Shown one piece after another: positions 16,267-25,374 of a stretch of DNA of 64,000 bases. Source of the DNA: CBDFKU01 sp965248975 (GTDB lineage Bacteria > Chloroflexota > Dehalococcoidia > Lucifugimonadales > JAGWBF01). A program made the position numbers and the translations under genes. Positions within the stretch are counted from its first letter, which is position 1, and each line of letters opens with the position of its first letter. The stretch covers positions 1 through 64,000 of the forward strand of contig CBDFKU010000016.1 in assembly GCA_965248975.1 (NCBI GenBank), read 5' to 3'. The notes beneath the pieces were generated by a model that saw only the letters and a program-made list of their open reading frames with translations, did no database searches and was not told where the DNA came from.

Positions 16267-19200
16267 ATGTCCATCTCGCGCGACACCTTCAACCCGGACG
16301 CCAACTACAAGCGGGTCCGCTACCACCAGGACCGCGACCTGCTCGACTCGGAGCTCAACGAACAGCAAGACATCCTGCATCACGAGCGCAAGAAGCTCGC
16401 CGACCAGATCTTCAGGGAGGGCTCGGTGATCCAGGGCCTCGCCGTGTCGATCACCGACAACGTGCTGACCCTGACCGATGGACTGGTCTACATAGACGGC
16501 TCCGTCGAGGCCGTGCCGGGGGCGATTCTCACCTACGATCCGGCCATCGACACTGGCGCCGACTACGTCTACGTCGAGCTCTTGAAGTACGAGTACGGCG
16601 CCAACCACGACGCCGCGCTCATCAACCCGGCCACGGGAGAGCCGACCGCCGAGCGCGAGAAGTGGGTGCTGTCGCTCAAGGACCATGACACCAGCGCTGA
16701 AGCGTTGCCCAACAACGTCACCGAGCGCAAGGTCGTCCCCATCTACAAGTTCGACCGGGAGACGGGCGAGGTCACGACGACCGTCCAGGAGAAGTCCCTG
16801 ATGTATCTCAGGGACCTCCTGGGCACGCTACCCGGCGACCGTATCACCGTTGCCTCCATCACCGAGAACCAGCTCGCCTTCGCCGCTGCGGAGGGTCTGA
16901 ACTCGCTGCTCGACAACCTGGCCGAGCGGACCTTCGACTAGGCGGGCAGCTACCTGGTGCAGGGACTGGACAGCTTTATCGGCGGCGACGACGGCAGCAG
17001 CGTCGAGGTGGTCACCAACGCCGGACGCGCTTACATCCAGGGCTACCGGCTGCAGAAGGACCTACCCACCACCACCGTGGTGCCCAAGTCTGTCGCCATC
17101 AAGGCCGTACGGGGCGAGCAGAAGACCTACAGCGACGACAGCTGGCGCTACGCGCTCAACAGCACGCCGCTCAAGGCGACCCGCCAGGTGGAGGCCATCG
17201 TCGCCATCGTGTCGAACATCACCCGCGGCTCGGTGGGCGGCGGCGAGGACCTGCTTCAGCCCAACCCGGTAGTCGACATCATCGAGGTAAGCCAGGGGGC
17301 CACCGTCTATCAGAAGGGCGTGGACTGGCGACAGTCGGGCAACAATGTGGACTGGCTTGGCACGGGGCAGGAGCCGGCCATTGGCACCACCTACACCGTG
17401 CGGTGGACCTACACCAAGCAGATGGTCCGGGGCTCCGACTACGTGGACGGCGGCTGGTTCGGCGAGTCTGCCCATCCCTCCGCAGCGGAGTACTTCTACC
17501 TGATCACGGCCCTGGACGGGAGCGGCGAGACCGTCTACGACTCGGACCTGGTCGTCTCTCGCGACACACTGGCTGGGCAGATAAACCGGATCAGCTGGCG
17601 GCCGGTAAACGGCGCCACGGGCTACCGGGTCTACCGCGCCACCCAGAACACTGACCGCGCGGACTTCCAGCTGCTCAAGTCGGTCGCCGCTTCATCGACA
17701 GTCTATGTGGACGATGGCGTGGACGAAACGACCTCTACGCAGCCGCTCGACTCGAACACTAGCGGGATCATCATGTCTCCGGTACTGATCGCCCTGGGTG
17801 ACATGAACGTCGTGAACTTCGGCCGAAGTGACGTGGGCGACTCCCCGGTGGACGGCTCCAATGTCAGTATCGACTACGACTACTACCTGGGACGCGAGGA
17901 TGTGATCTATGCCACCACAGGCCAGATAAAGCGGCTGGAAGGGGCGCCGGCGGACAGGCCCAAGCTGCCGGTCGTGCCGGAGGGAACGCTGGGCCTTGCC
18001 AGCATCGACTGCCCGCCCAACTCGGTCGACATGCGCATCGACAGCTTCGGCCTGACGCGAATCACCATGGACCAGGTGCACCAGATCATCCAGGACGTCG
18101 AGGACCTCAAGTACAACGACGCCCAGTTCCAGATGAACAGCGACCTCCAGAACCGGGACGCCCAGACCAAGAAGGGCATCTACTCCGACGACTTCTCCAG
18201 CGACGCCCAGTCCGACGTCCACCACGACGACTGGAGCGCGCGCATCGATCCGGTGCGGCGGTTCGTCGGTCCAGACCGCTCCGCTGCAGCCAACGTGCTC
18301 GAGGTGGACCGCTCCGCCAGCAGGGCCCTCTTCAAGGGAAGCCTGGTTCTGCTGCCAGCCACCGAAGAGGTGCTGATCGCCCAGGAGGACTGGTCCGAGG
18401 AGAAGAACATCAACCCCTACGCGGTCTTCGAGAAACCAGACGCCGGCGTCGAGATCACACCCAACATCGGGCGAAGGGGACAGACCGGGATTGCCGTGGT
18501 GGGGTCGAACTTCACGCCGGACGCCACAGGCGTCACCGTGCGCTGCGACGGCCAGGTGGTTGCCTCCGATGTCACCGCAGACGCGGCGGGACGGGTGAGC
18601 GCCTCCTTCGCGGTACCCAGCGACGTCCGCAGCGGCAACCGTATCGTCGAAGTGACCGACGGCACACACTCCGCCCAGACGGACCTGCGGGTAAACGACC
18701 CGCTGGTGATCACCCGCATCCAGCGAATCGTCGTCAACCGCACCATCGTTCGCCGCCAGACCATCGTGCGCCAGGCACCTCCCCGCATCGTCCGCGTGCC
18801 CGTCGTGCGCACTGTGTGGCGATGGCGGTGGCGTTGGCGGCGGCGCGACCCGCTGGCGCAGACATTCAGCTTCACTCGCAACCGCGTCATCTCGGCCGTG
18901 GGGGTGCAGTTCACTCGTAAGGACGCCTCGATCCCCGTGACCGTTCAGATCCGCGGCGTCACCACCGGGCTGCCCAACGAGGTCGTCCTGGCCGAGAAGG
19001 TCATCTCCCCGGACGAGATCGCTCTGGACGGGGAGACGAAGATTGCCTTCGACGACCCCTTCTATGCCGAGGCGAACACCAGCTACGCCGTGGTGCTGCT
19101 CACCAACAGCACCGACTACCGGGTGCGTATCGCCACTCTGGGGCAGCAGGGGCAGAACGGAGTCATCACCCGCCAGACATATGCCCAGGGGGTGCTGCTC

Positions 19201-19860
19201 GAGAGCTCCAACGCCGAGACCTGGACCCCGCTCAACGCCTCGGACCTGACCCTCAAAATCTACGGCTACGACTTCCAGGACTCGGGCGAGGTCCGCTTCA
19301 ACGCGGTCACCGGGGTCGAGTTCAGTGAGCTCAACCTCGACGAGTACTCGGCTATACCGGAGGGCACGGGTATCGCCTGGGAGTACTCGACCGATGGAGG
19401 GTCCACCTGGGACGCCATCGTACCCGCCGAAGAGGAGAACCTGCCGAACATCGCCACCACCGTCCTGGTGCGTGCGCTGTTCACCGGCAGCGAGAGTAAC
19501 GACTCGTCCGCGCTCAACTTCAAGGACGTGAACCTGATCGGCTACCTCAACGGCACCTCGGGCGCCTACCTCACCCGCGAGAGCGAGCTGACCCAGGGTG
19601 TCGCCTCTACGAAGGTCTACACGCAGATGAACGTCCCAAGCGGCACCTTGGTGGACTGGTACGCCTCCAACGACGGCGGCGACACCTGGGAGTCACTGTC
19701 CCTCGACTCAACGCGGGAGATCGACCAAGAGTGGACCGAGTACACCCTCAGCCACACCTTCGCCGATCCGGCCGGGACCAGGGTCCGCTACAAGGCGGAG
19801 CTTGCCGGCAACCGCCTCGTCTATCCCCACATTCACACCTTGGGCGCGACGCTCAGCTGA
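16267..19860 (+). pseudogene. DUF4815-type giant tail/fibre protein, interrupted by an in-frame TAG
   Basis: One continuous frame of 1,197 codons is broken only by TAG at 16939-16941. Codons before it (LLDNLAERTFD) and after it (AGSYLVQGLD) read as one domain. Residues 1-225 and the first part after the stop form the DUF4815 domain (FNPDANYKRVRYHQDRDLLD). Next come a fibronectin-III-like segment (ISWRPVNGATGYRVYRAT), a helical region, a TIG/IPT-like segment (GIAVVGSNFTPDATGVTVRC), an Arg/Trp-rich linker (WRWRWRWRRRDP) and two strand-rich C-terminal domains. A GAG to TAG change would explain the stop. Translation could restart at the GTG at 16957 (967 residues), but no ribosome site is evident. 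Confidence 0.8.
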
Positions 19861-19873
19861 CGGTGGAGTCCCG

Positions 19874-20131
19874 ATGATCACGCGACAACAGGGAGGCCTG
19901 ACCGAGCTAATCCCCTCGCCCAAGGAAAAACGCGAAGGGGTGCTGCGGGACCATACCCTGGACCTGCTCGCCAACCTGGACGCGCGGATAGAGCGGATCG
20001 AGGCCCATCTTGGGCTCTCCTCTCAGAAGGCCTCCGAGTTCCGGGAGGTCATGGCCCACATACGCCGGGAGGAGACCGAGGCCCGGCGCATCCATGCCGA
20101 GCAGCTTGCTGAGGACGCCACCGGCCGCTGA
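19874..20131 (+). CDS. Small coiled-coil protein ending the tail operon
   Basis: An 85-residue, highly charged protein with two helical heptad-like stretches (REGVLRDHTLDLLANLDARI and FREVMAHIRREETEARRIHA). It has no membrane segment or cysteine. It starts 13 bases after the DUF4815 frame and is the last gene before a 160-base gap, so it likely belongs to the operon. Its role is unknown; a chaperone or fibre-assembly helper is conceivable but unsupported. Confidence 0.6.
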   Translation: MITRQQGGLTELIPSPKEKREGVLRDHTLDLLANLDARIERIEAHLGLSSQKASEFREVMAHIRREETEARRIHAEQLAEDATGR

Positions 20132-20292
20132 GCGAGTATCCCTGTCCGCACCCCCACGGCAGGAACCGGGTTCATCCATCAGTTTCCGGGGGGATTTGAC
20201 TTGCTTTCTGTTCCAGAAGAAGCGTTCATGTGTTCAGGAACAACGACGCGAATTCCTTGCTGGACAAGGGTATACGGGAGGCAAGGAGAACC

Positions 20293-21204
20293 ATGGACCT
20301 GCGCGAGCTCAACTTCGGGGTGGAGATCGAGACGGTAAGGCGAACGCGCAAGCGCGTGGCCGAGGCCATACAGTCGGTGGTGGGCGGGGAGCTGCGTCAT
20401 ACGGGTGTACCCTCCGCCTTCGACCCCTGGGAAGTAATCGACGACCAGGGGCGAACGTGGAAGGTCGTCTCCGACGCCTCACTGAGCCACGTCCCTGGTC
20501 ATCTACGGGCCGAGCTGGTTACGCCGGTCCTGTCGTATGAGGACATCCCGACCTTTCAGAAGGTCGTCCGGGAGGTCCGGCGCTGCGGCGCCAAGGTCGA
20601 CGGGCACTGTGGCATCCACGTACACGTGGACTCGAGCCGGTTTGACGGGCGCACGCTCGGCAACCTCGCAAAGATCGTCTACAAGCAGGAGCCGCTCATC
20701 CTCGCGGCGCTGGGCGTCAGCGAGAGCCGGCAGAGCACCTACACCCGTCCGGTGCGGGACGAGCTGATCCGTGAGATCGAACGCCACCGCCCGCGGACGA
20801 CGGACCAGCTCAACCGGATCTGGTACGGGTATCACAACAGCAACCCGCAGCACTACGACAGCACCCGCTACCACGGAGTGAATCTCCACAACGTCTGGTA
20901 CCGGGGGACGGTCGAGTTCCGCTGGTTCGAGGCGACGCTCCACGCCGGTAAGGTCAAGTCCTATATCCAGCTGGTACTGGCCGTGGCCGCCAAGGCGCTC
21001 AACAGCCGCGCCGCCTCCAGTCGAAAGCGGCGCTTCGATCCCCAAAGCGCCCGCTACGACTTCCGGGTCTTTCTGTTACACCTCGACCTCATCGGCGATG
21101 AGTTCAAGACGGCGCGCAAGCATCTGCTGGCGGCCTTGCCAGGGGACTCGGCCTTCCGGCTTGGCAGGCCGTCGCCCGAGACCAACGGAGGAACGACTCC
21201 ATGA
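20293..21204 (+). CDS. Putative amidoligase (carboxylate-amine ligase, GCS-like)
   Basis: A 303-residue protein of the amidoligase family, relatives of gamma-glutamylcysteine synthetase that form amide bonds with ATP. The start motif LRELNFGVEIE is the family hallmark, with acidic metal-binding residues. DGHCGIHVHVDSS provides the conserved His cluster, and GTVEFRWFEATLHAGKVKSY is the third signature, with E and R expected at the ATP site. I chose the ATG at 20293 because AAGGAG lies upstream and homologues begin here; a GTG at 20230 is possible. It leads a four-gene operon with glutamine-amidotransferase and cyclotransferase genes. Substrates are unknown. Confidence 0.88.
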   Translation: MDLRELNFGVEIETVRRTRKRVAEAIQSVVGGELRHTGVPSAFDPWEVIDDQGRTWKVVSDASLSHVPGHLRAELVTPVLSYEDIPTFQKVVREVRRCGAKVDGHCGIHVHVDSSRFDGRTLGNLAKIVYKQEPLILAALGVSESRQSTYTRPVRDELIREIERHRPRTTDQLNRIWYGYHNSNPQHYDSTRYHGVNLHNVWYRGTVEFRWFEATLHAGKVKSYIQLVLAVAAKALNSRAASSRKRRFDPQSARYDFRVFLLHLDLIGDEFKTARKHLLAALPGDSAFRLGRPSPETNGGTTP

Positions 21205-21704
21205 GAGTACGGATCAGGGACACCGACCTGGAGGGAAAGCCCCTCGAGGGTGAAGGGCAGGTATTCATCGGCAAGACCAGCCTCGAAGTCGTCCAGGCCA
21301 TGCAAGGCGCGACCCTCTTCTCAGACCAGAGGACCCTCGAGGAGTACGTTGACATGGTTCTGCGCAACGCCAAGATGCTCGCGGGCATCGAACTGGTCGT
21401 CAAAGGTGACACGCCCGAGCAGAAGGCCGAAGCCCTTGTCGCCTGCCTGATCGATCACGGTCTGGCGGAGTACATCGAAGAGGAACCGCCAGCGCCAGTG
21501 ACCGTGTCCACCACCGTCTGGCAGGGCCTGGAGGCGGTGAGAGAGTCCGGGCTCACCAACATGCTCGACCGGCCCGCGGTGACCAAGATCGCCGAGTTCC
21601 TCGGCTTCCATGAGACGGCGCGATGGATCGAGGCCCATCACGGACGGTATTCCGAGGGAATCTTCAGGGGCTTCACAGTCGACCCGAAGGGAGGGAAGCT
21701 CTAA
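21201..21704 (+). CDS. DUF5049-like protein of the amidoligase operon
   Basis: The 167-residue protein overlaps the amidoligase stop (ATGA). Residues 1-95 are an unassigned alpha-beta region. Residues 105-160 (TVWQGLEAVRESGLTNMLDR; FLGFHETARWIEAHHGRYSE) match the DUF5049 pattern, a short helical module found in phage and mobile-element contexts. It could be an adaptor, carrier or substrate for the ligase next to it. That suggestion rests on coupling only. No catalytic residues are recognisable. Confidence 0.7.
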   Translation: MRVRIRDTDLEGKPLEGEGQVFIGKTSLEVVQAMQGATLFSDQRTLEEYVDMVLRNAKMLAGIELVVKGDTPEQKAEALVACLIDHGLAEYIEEEPPAPVTVSTTVWQGLEAVRESGLTNMLDRPAVTKIAEFLGFHETARWIEAHHGRYSEGIFRGFTVDPKGGKL

Positions 21705-22510
21705 TGTGCGGACAGGCCGGCATCATCCTGGGTCAGAAGAGGAGGCGCGCCGAAGAGCGCGACCATCTCGCCTGGCTATTCAGCCAGCTCCTGGAGTTGA
21801 GCGAGGAGCGCGGTCCCCATGCCACGGGCGTAGCCTGGCTCAAGAGCGACGGAGAGCACAGGCTCTTCAAGCGCCCGGTAGAGGCGAGTCGATTGGTGGA
21901 GGACAAGGCGTTCCATGAAGTGCTGGCCGGGATCGACAACCGCACGACGTTGCTCCTCGGTCACACCCGCCGGCGCACCCGTGGCGACGAGACGGTCAAC
22001 GGAAACAACCACCCCATCCGGGCCGGGGACATCCTCGGTACGCACAACGGAACCATCTACAACGCCGACTACCTGTTTCGGCGATTCAGGCTTCCGCGCT
22101 TCGCCGAGGTGGATAGCGAGCTGCTCTTCCGACTCGCTGCACAGGCAGGGCGAACCGGTCGCATTGACATCGACCGCTTCAAGGACCGACTCAGATTCTG
22201 CAGGGGGCAGATCGCGGCGGTGATGGCCTCGAGGCTCGATCCGGAGATCATCCTCGTGCTCAAAGGGAACAGGCCGCTGGAGTTTCGCTTCCATGCCCGG
22301 CACCGGGCCTTGCTCTACGCCTCTGACGCGGCCTACCTGGACGCAGTCCTGGACGAGGAGCCGGGCTGGGCCGAGCTAGCCATACCTCCTATGAGCCTCC
22401 TGGTGTTCCCTCACCAGATGCTGACCGACTTCTCAATCGAGCGGTTCGAGTTTGTCGTCCAAGAGGGAAGGCGCAAGAAGCCCGAGCTGGCGGAGGTTCT
22501 CGATGAGTGA
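21704..22510 (+). CDS. Class II (Ntn) glutamine amidotransferase
   Basis: A 268-residue protein starting MCGQAGIILG. In this family the initiator Met is removed so that Cys2 becomes the N-terminal nucleophile releasing ammonia from glutamine. Further family signatures are LLLGHTRRRTRGDETVNGNN (conserved Arg and Gly-Asp region), HNGTIYNADYL and EVDSELLFRL. The ATG overlaps the upstream TAA, so it is translated with the DUF5049-like protein. No synthase domain is fused. It may supply ammonia to the amidoligase or act as an amidase on its product. Confidence 0.88.
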   Translation: MCGQAGIILGQKRRRAEERDHLAWLFSQLLELSEERGPHATGVAWLKSDGEHRLFKRPVEASRLVEDKAFHEVLAGIDNRTTLLLGHTRRRTRGDETVNGNNHPIRAGDILGTHNGTIYNADYLFRRFRLPRFAEVDSELLFRLAAQAGRTGRIDIDRFKDRLRFCRGQIAAVMASRLDPEIILVLKGNRPLEFRFHARHRALLYASDAAYLDAVLDEEPGWAELAIPPMSLLVFPHQMLTDFSIERFEFVVQEGRRKKPELAEVLDE

Positions 22511-23051
22511 GAGTCTACAGTCCATGGACGACACTGAACGCCCGAAGGAGAACACTCTGGACCTGCTGAGACTCTTCGTCTACGGCACGCTCAAGCGTGG
22601 CTACTGGAATCACGACCGCTTCTGCGAGGGGGCAGTGGAGGTCCGGGAGGCGCGGATTCGGGGCCGACTCTACGAGGGCCCCGGCTTTCCGCTTCTCGAG
22701 GTCCCGGACGCCGACGTTCTCGCGCTCGGGACCGGCGACCCGTTGGCCGACGTTGCCACACAGGCGCGCCTGGCGGCTCCAGTGGGGTCATCCCTCCAGC
22801 CAGGCCCTGAAAGCGCCACAGCTGGCGCCTGGGGCGCTGTGTACGGGGAGCTGATTACCTTCGACGACCCCGAGTCCCGCCTGCCAGCAATCGACCGACT
22901 GGAGGGCTTCCGCCCAGGCGAGCCCAGCCTCTACCGACGCGTGTTGGTCCCGGCGTCGGTGAACGGCGGCCATGAACTCGCCTGGGTCTACACGGTCGAG
23001 GCCACTGGCATCAAGGGCCGCCGACTCGTATCCGGCCGCTGGCCGGAATAA
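22503..23051 (+). CDS. Gamma-glutamylcyclotransferase (AIG2/GGCT-like) family protein
   Basis: This 182-residue protein has the GGCT fold signature LRLFVYGTLKRGYWNHDRF at about residues 20-38, with the substrate-binding YGTL loop. GRLYEGPGFPLLEV and the later DRLEGFRPGEPSLYRRVLV and AWVYTVE segments follow. Family members cleave gamma-glutamyl or related isopeptide amines with cyclisation, and a Glu in the DRLEGF region is the usual catalytic acid. The ATG at 22503 lies inside the amidotransferase end. With the amidoligase it forms a make-and-remove pair for amide links. Confidence 0.88.
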   Translation: MSESLQSMDDTERPKENTLDLLRLFVYGTLKRGYWNHDRFCEGAVEVREARIRGRLYEGPGFPLLEVPDADVLALGTGDPLADVATQARLAAPVGSSLQPGPESATAGAWGAVYGELITFDDPESRLPAIDRLEGFRPGEPSLYRRVLVPASVNGGHELAWVYTVEATGIKGRRLVSGRWPE

Positions 23052-23274
23052 CAGTCAGCAGCCTCTCCAAGTCCAAGAGCTCCTGGCCACAGATCGGTTG
23101 GCGGGACGTAGCCGCCGTTTGCGACTCTGGAAGTGGAAGGGGATGACACCGAAGAATCGTGCGATAGCCATTAGCGAGTGCCTGTTGCTATACAGATTCG
23201 AGCCATCGGTAACTAACGCGCGGCTAGTTGAAACTTGTGGAATGCCATCACGCTCCAGGAAAGCGCTGCAGGTC

Positions 23275-23631
23275 CTAGTACATGATGAGGTGGGTCGGAA
23301 CTAGCCGCTGCGAGATGGGGTCCACCGCCAACGCCAAGCCTTCCAGCGTGTAGGCCCCCAGTAGAGTCGGGGCATCGTCTTCTCCGAAGACCACAATTGT
23401 CACCTCGCTAGTGCCATTGATTGTGGCCCAGGCCCTCCCATAGTCCATATCGACCCGACGCCCGTCGGCCAGCAGGAACCGGCGCTTTCCCATCGGCTCG
23501 ATCCCTATCTCGCGCAGCAGACTGGTGGGCAGCGTGGTGTAAGCGGCACCAGTATCCACCGTCGCCTCGATGTCCCGTGTCTGTTGGCCGTCCATGCTAG
23601 AAATCCGAACCGGCCAGCTAAAAGTCCCCAT
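23275..23631 (-). CDS. Retropepsin-like aspartic protease
   Basis: A 118-residue clan AA protease candidate with the active-site motif ATVDTGAAYTTLP and the flap-like strand RRFLLADGRRVDMDYG. The conserved ending (TLLGAYTLEGLALAVDP) also matches the family. I favour the ATG at 23631 (MGTFSWPV); an in-frame ATG at 23667 would add 12 residues and no ribosome site decides between them. It is the second such gene in the window, the other lying inside the baseplate operon, but this one has no recognisable small partner. It stands alone. Confidence 0.72.
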   Translation of the reverse strand: MGTFSWPVRISSMDGQQTRDIEATVDTGAAYTTLPTSLLREIGIEPMGKRRFLLADGRRVDMDYGRAWATINGTSEVTIVVFGEDDAPTLLGAYTLEGLALAVDPISQRLVPTHLIMY

Positions 23632-23794
23632 CGTGGTAGTCTCTTCTATAGAATCTCTACACTCCATTCTAACCGATTGCCTACCTCTCTGACAGAGCCT
23701 CCCCCTGCGCTTGGACCCTTCTCCGGCCCCTTTTGGCCGCGCATGTGTCCACTGTCAGCTTCGCATTGATGTAGTCTTCAGCCAACGACCGGTC

Positions 23795-25010
23795 TCATTC
23801 AAGAAACACAGCGTAGATGCGGCTGGTGACGTGGCAACCTTCCCGTATTACCACCACGTTGCCGTCGAGTCTGATGCTCGGCTCGATGTAGTTGGATAGC
23901 TGCCTGATCTGATCCGTCCTCAGATCGTATGCGAAGGCGCCGGTCTGCACCTCTCTGGGTGGGAATTCAAAGACGTCGCAGGCCATCCCTACCGTCCAGG
24001 CCACGTAGTTGCCCGACACCAGGGGCCTATCGACGCCACTGAGCTCAGGAGAGGCGAGCGTGTGCCGCTGGCCCGTGTCCAGATCGTGGAGGTGGATATG
24101 GGTGTTTTTCTCCTCGTCAAAACTCCGCCAGACGACGCGCTGGCCGGAAACATCCGGCATCACGTTGTTCGACCCCGAGTCGTCTAAGACGGTCACCTTC
24201 TCGGTGTTGAAGTCGTACATGTATACGTCGAAGCGATTGTCGTGACATTCGAAGCAGCCGGGCCGGACTGTTGAGTCCTTGGGCCTGTTCCTGTTGTCGA
24301 TCCATACTACCCTGCCCCCGTCGATTGCGGCCGAACGTTGGGCACCCGGAGCGACTGCCACCGCTATCTCCTCGCCTGACTCCAGGTCGAAGGCGTACAC
24401 GTCGTAGTGTGTGTAGTGCTCACCGACTTCGTTCCGCCTGTCGCTCCAAGCCAGTCGATGACCCGACAACCGCAGTCCACCTCGCTCGGCGGGAACGTCG
24501 GTAATCCGACGCTGCTCGCCAGTGTCCAGGTCCAGCACGAATATATCGTCGGCCAGCCTACTGGAGCGTCTCAAGCCGGCATCTTCGAATCCGATCTCTC
24601 TGCTCTGGTCAGTCCAAGCGACGAGGTTCCCGGATATCACTGGGTCCCTCTTTCGGTGTCCGTCGCTAGTCAGTTGGCGCACTTCACCGGTGTCGACGTT
24701 TGCTAGGTAGATCTCCCCATCTCGCCCAACACCGACTAACTGGTCTCCAGACAGGCTCGTTGGCCTGAAGTCGGATCCCAACTCGATCACCTTCAGGTCC
24801 GACAGGGAGAGTGGTGTCGGTCGAGGGGGATCTGGTCGAAAGGTCCTCTGCGGGGCTGGAGTCAAGGTCGGAGCGGTCGTCGGGGTAGTTCCCAGCGCGG
24901 CCTGCGCCGGGGCTGGAGTCAAGGTCGGAGCGCTCGTCGGGGCAGTTCCCAGATCGGCCTGCGCCGGGGCTGGACTTGCCCCTGGGACCTCCGGTGTCGG
25001 ACCAGCAATG
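23795..25010 (-). pseudogene. TolB-like beta-propeller protein, 5' end lost at an IS element
   Basis: About 404 residues remain. From roughly 100 residues in, six or more beta-propeller blades repeat with D-(L/V)-D-T-G-E motifs (IYLANVDTGEVRQLT, IFVLDLDTGEQRRIT, YAFDLESGEEIA, HLHDLDTGQRHTL) and with VVW/VAWTD turns, as in TolB/WD40-like proteins. The N-terminal part is a Pro/Ala/Thr linker with two near-identical 19-residue repeats. The frame continues into the IS for 31 codons that look unrelated, so the original start and any signal peptide are missing. It may be silent or produce a cytoplasmic protein. Confidence 0.75.
24852..24974 (+). repeat. 57-bp tandem repeat, about 2.2 copies
   Basis: Units begin at 24852, 24909 and 24966 with GGGGCTGGA, giving an exact 57-base period. 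They encode, on the minus strand, 19-residue Ala/Pro/Thr repeats (PAPAQADLGTAPTSAPTLT and a close variant) in the linker of the TolB-like protein. Confidence 0.9.
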
Positions 25011-25036
25011 TGAGGTGGACCCCAAAATTCGGACAG
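25011..25036 (+). repeat. Left inverted repeat of the IS3-family element
   Basis: The sequence starts TGAGGTGGACCCCA and contains GGACAG at its inner end. It pairs with the right end in opposite orientation, with six mismatches in 26 positions. Confidence 0.75.
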
Positions 25037-25089
25037 GTGGCTAAGAGAGAGTCCCGCTCCTAAAATAGGACGGAAACAAGGAGCAGGAC

Positions 25090-25374
25090 ATGAAGCAAAC
25101 ACGTAAGAAGCACAGCCCAGTCTTCAAGGCCAAAGTGGCTTTGGCCGCGCTCCAGGGGGAGCACACCATTGCAGAGCTGGCCAGCCGGTTTGAAGTCCAC
25201 CCGAGCCAGATCCATGCCTGGAAGAAGGCCTTGACTCAGGGGGCGCCGCACCTCTTTGAAAATGGTGCTGGACGCCAGGAGAAGGACCAAGAGGTCCTCA
25301 CTGCCCAGCTCTACCAACAGATTGGGCAGCTCAAGGTGGAACGGGATTTTTTGTCACGGAGCTTCGGGTTGTGA
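25090..25374 (+). CDS. IS3-family transposase OrfA
   Basis: A 94-residue protein with the HTH_Tnp_1 fold (KKHSPVFKAKVALAALQGEH, then TIAELASRFEVHPSQIHAWK). It has a C-terminal leucine-zipper-like helix (LTAQLYQQIGQLKVERDFLS). This layout is typical of OrfA, which binds the IS ends and dimerises. The ATG follows AAGGAGCAGGAC. The frame is intact. OrfB starts within its stop codon (GTGA), so both products are probably made by coupling, not by the programmed frameshift used in many IS3 members. Confidence 0.92.
   Translation: MKQTRKKHSPVFKAKVALAALQGEHTIAELASRFEVHPSQIHAWKKALTQGAPHLFENGAGRQEKDQEVLTAQLYQQIGQLKVERDFLSRSFGL

Noticed and set aside
6290..23051. Complete prophage with integrase and attachment sites
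   Set aside because: No integrase, capsid, portal, terminase or clear terminal repeat was found around the tail genes.
22972..23304. Possible small plus-strand gene after the cyclotransferase
   Set aside because: The frame starts inside the cyclotransferase gene, has no ribosome site and no protein-like pattern. It runs into the converging protease gene.
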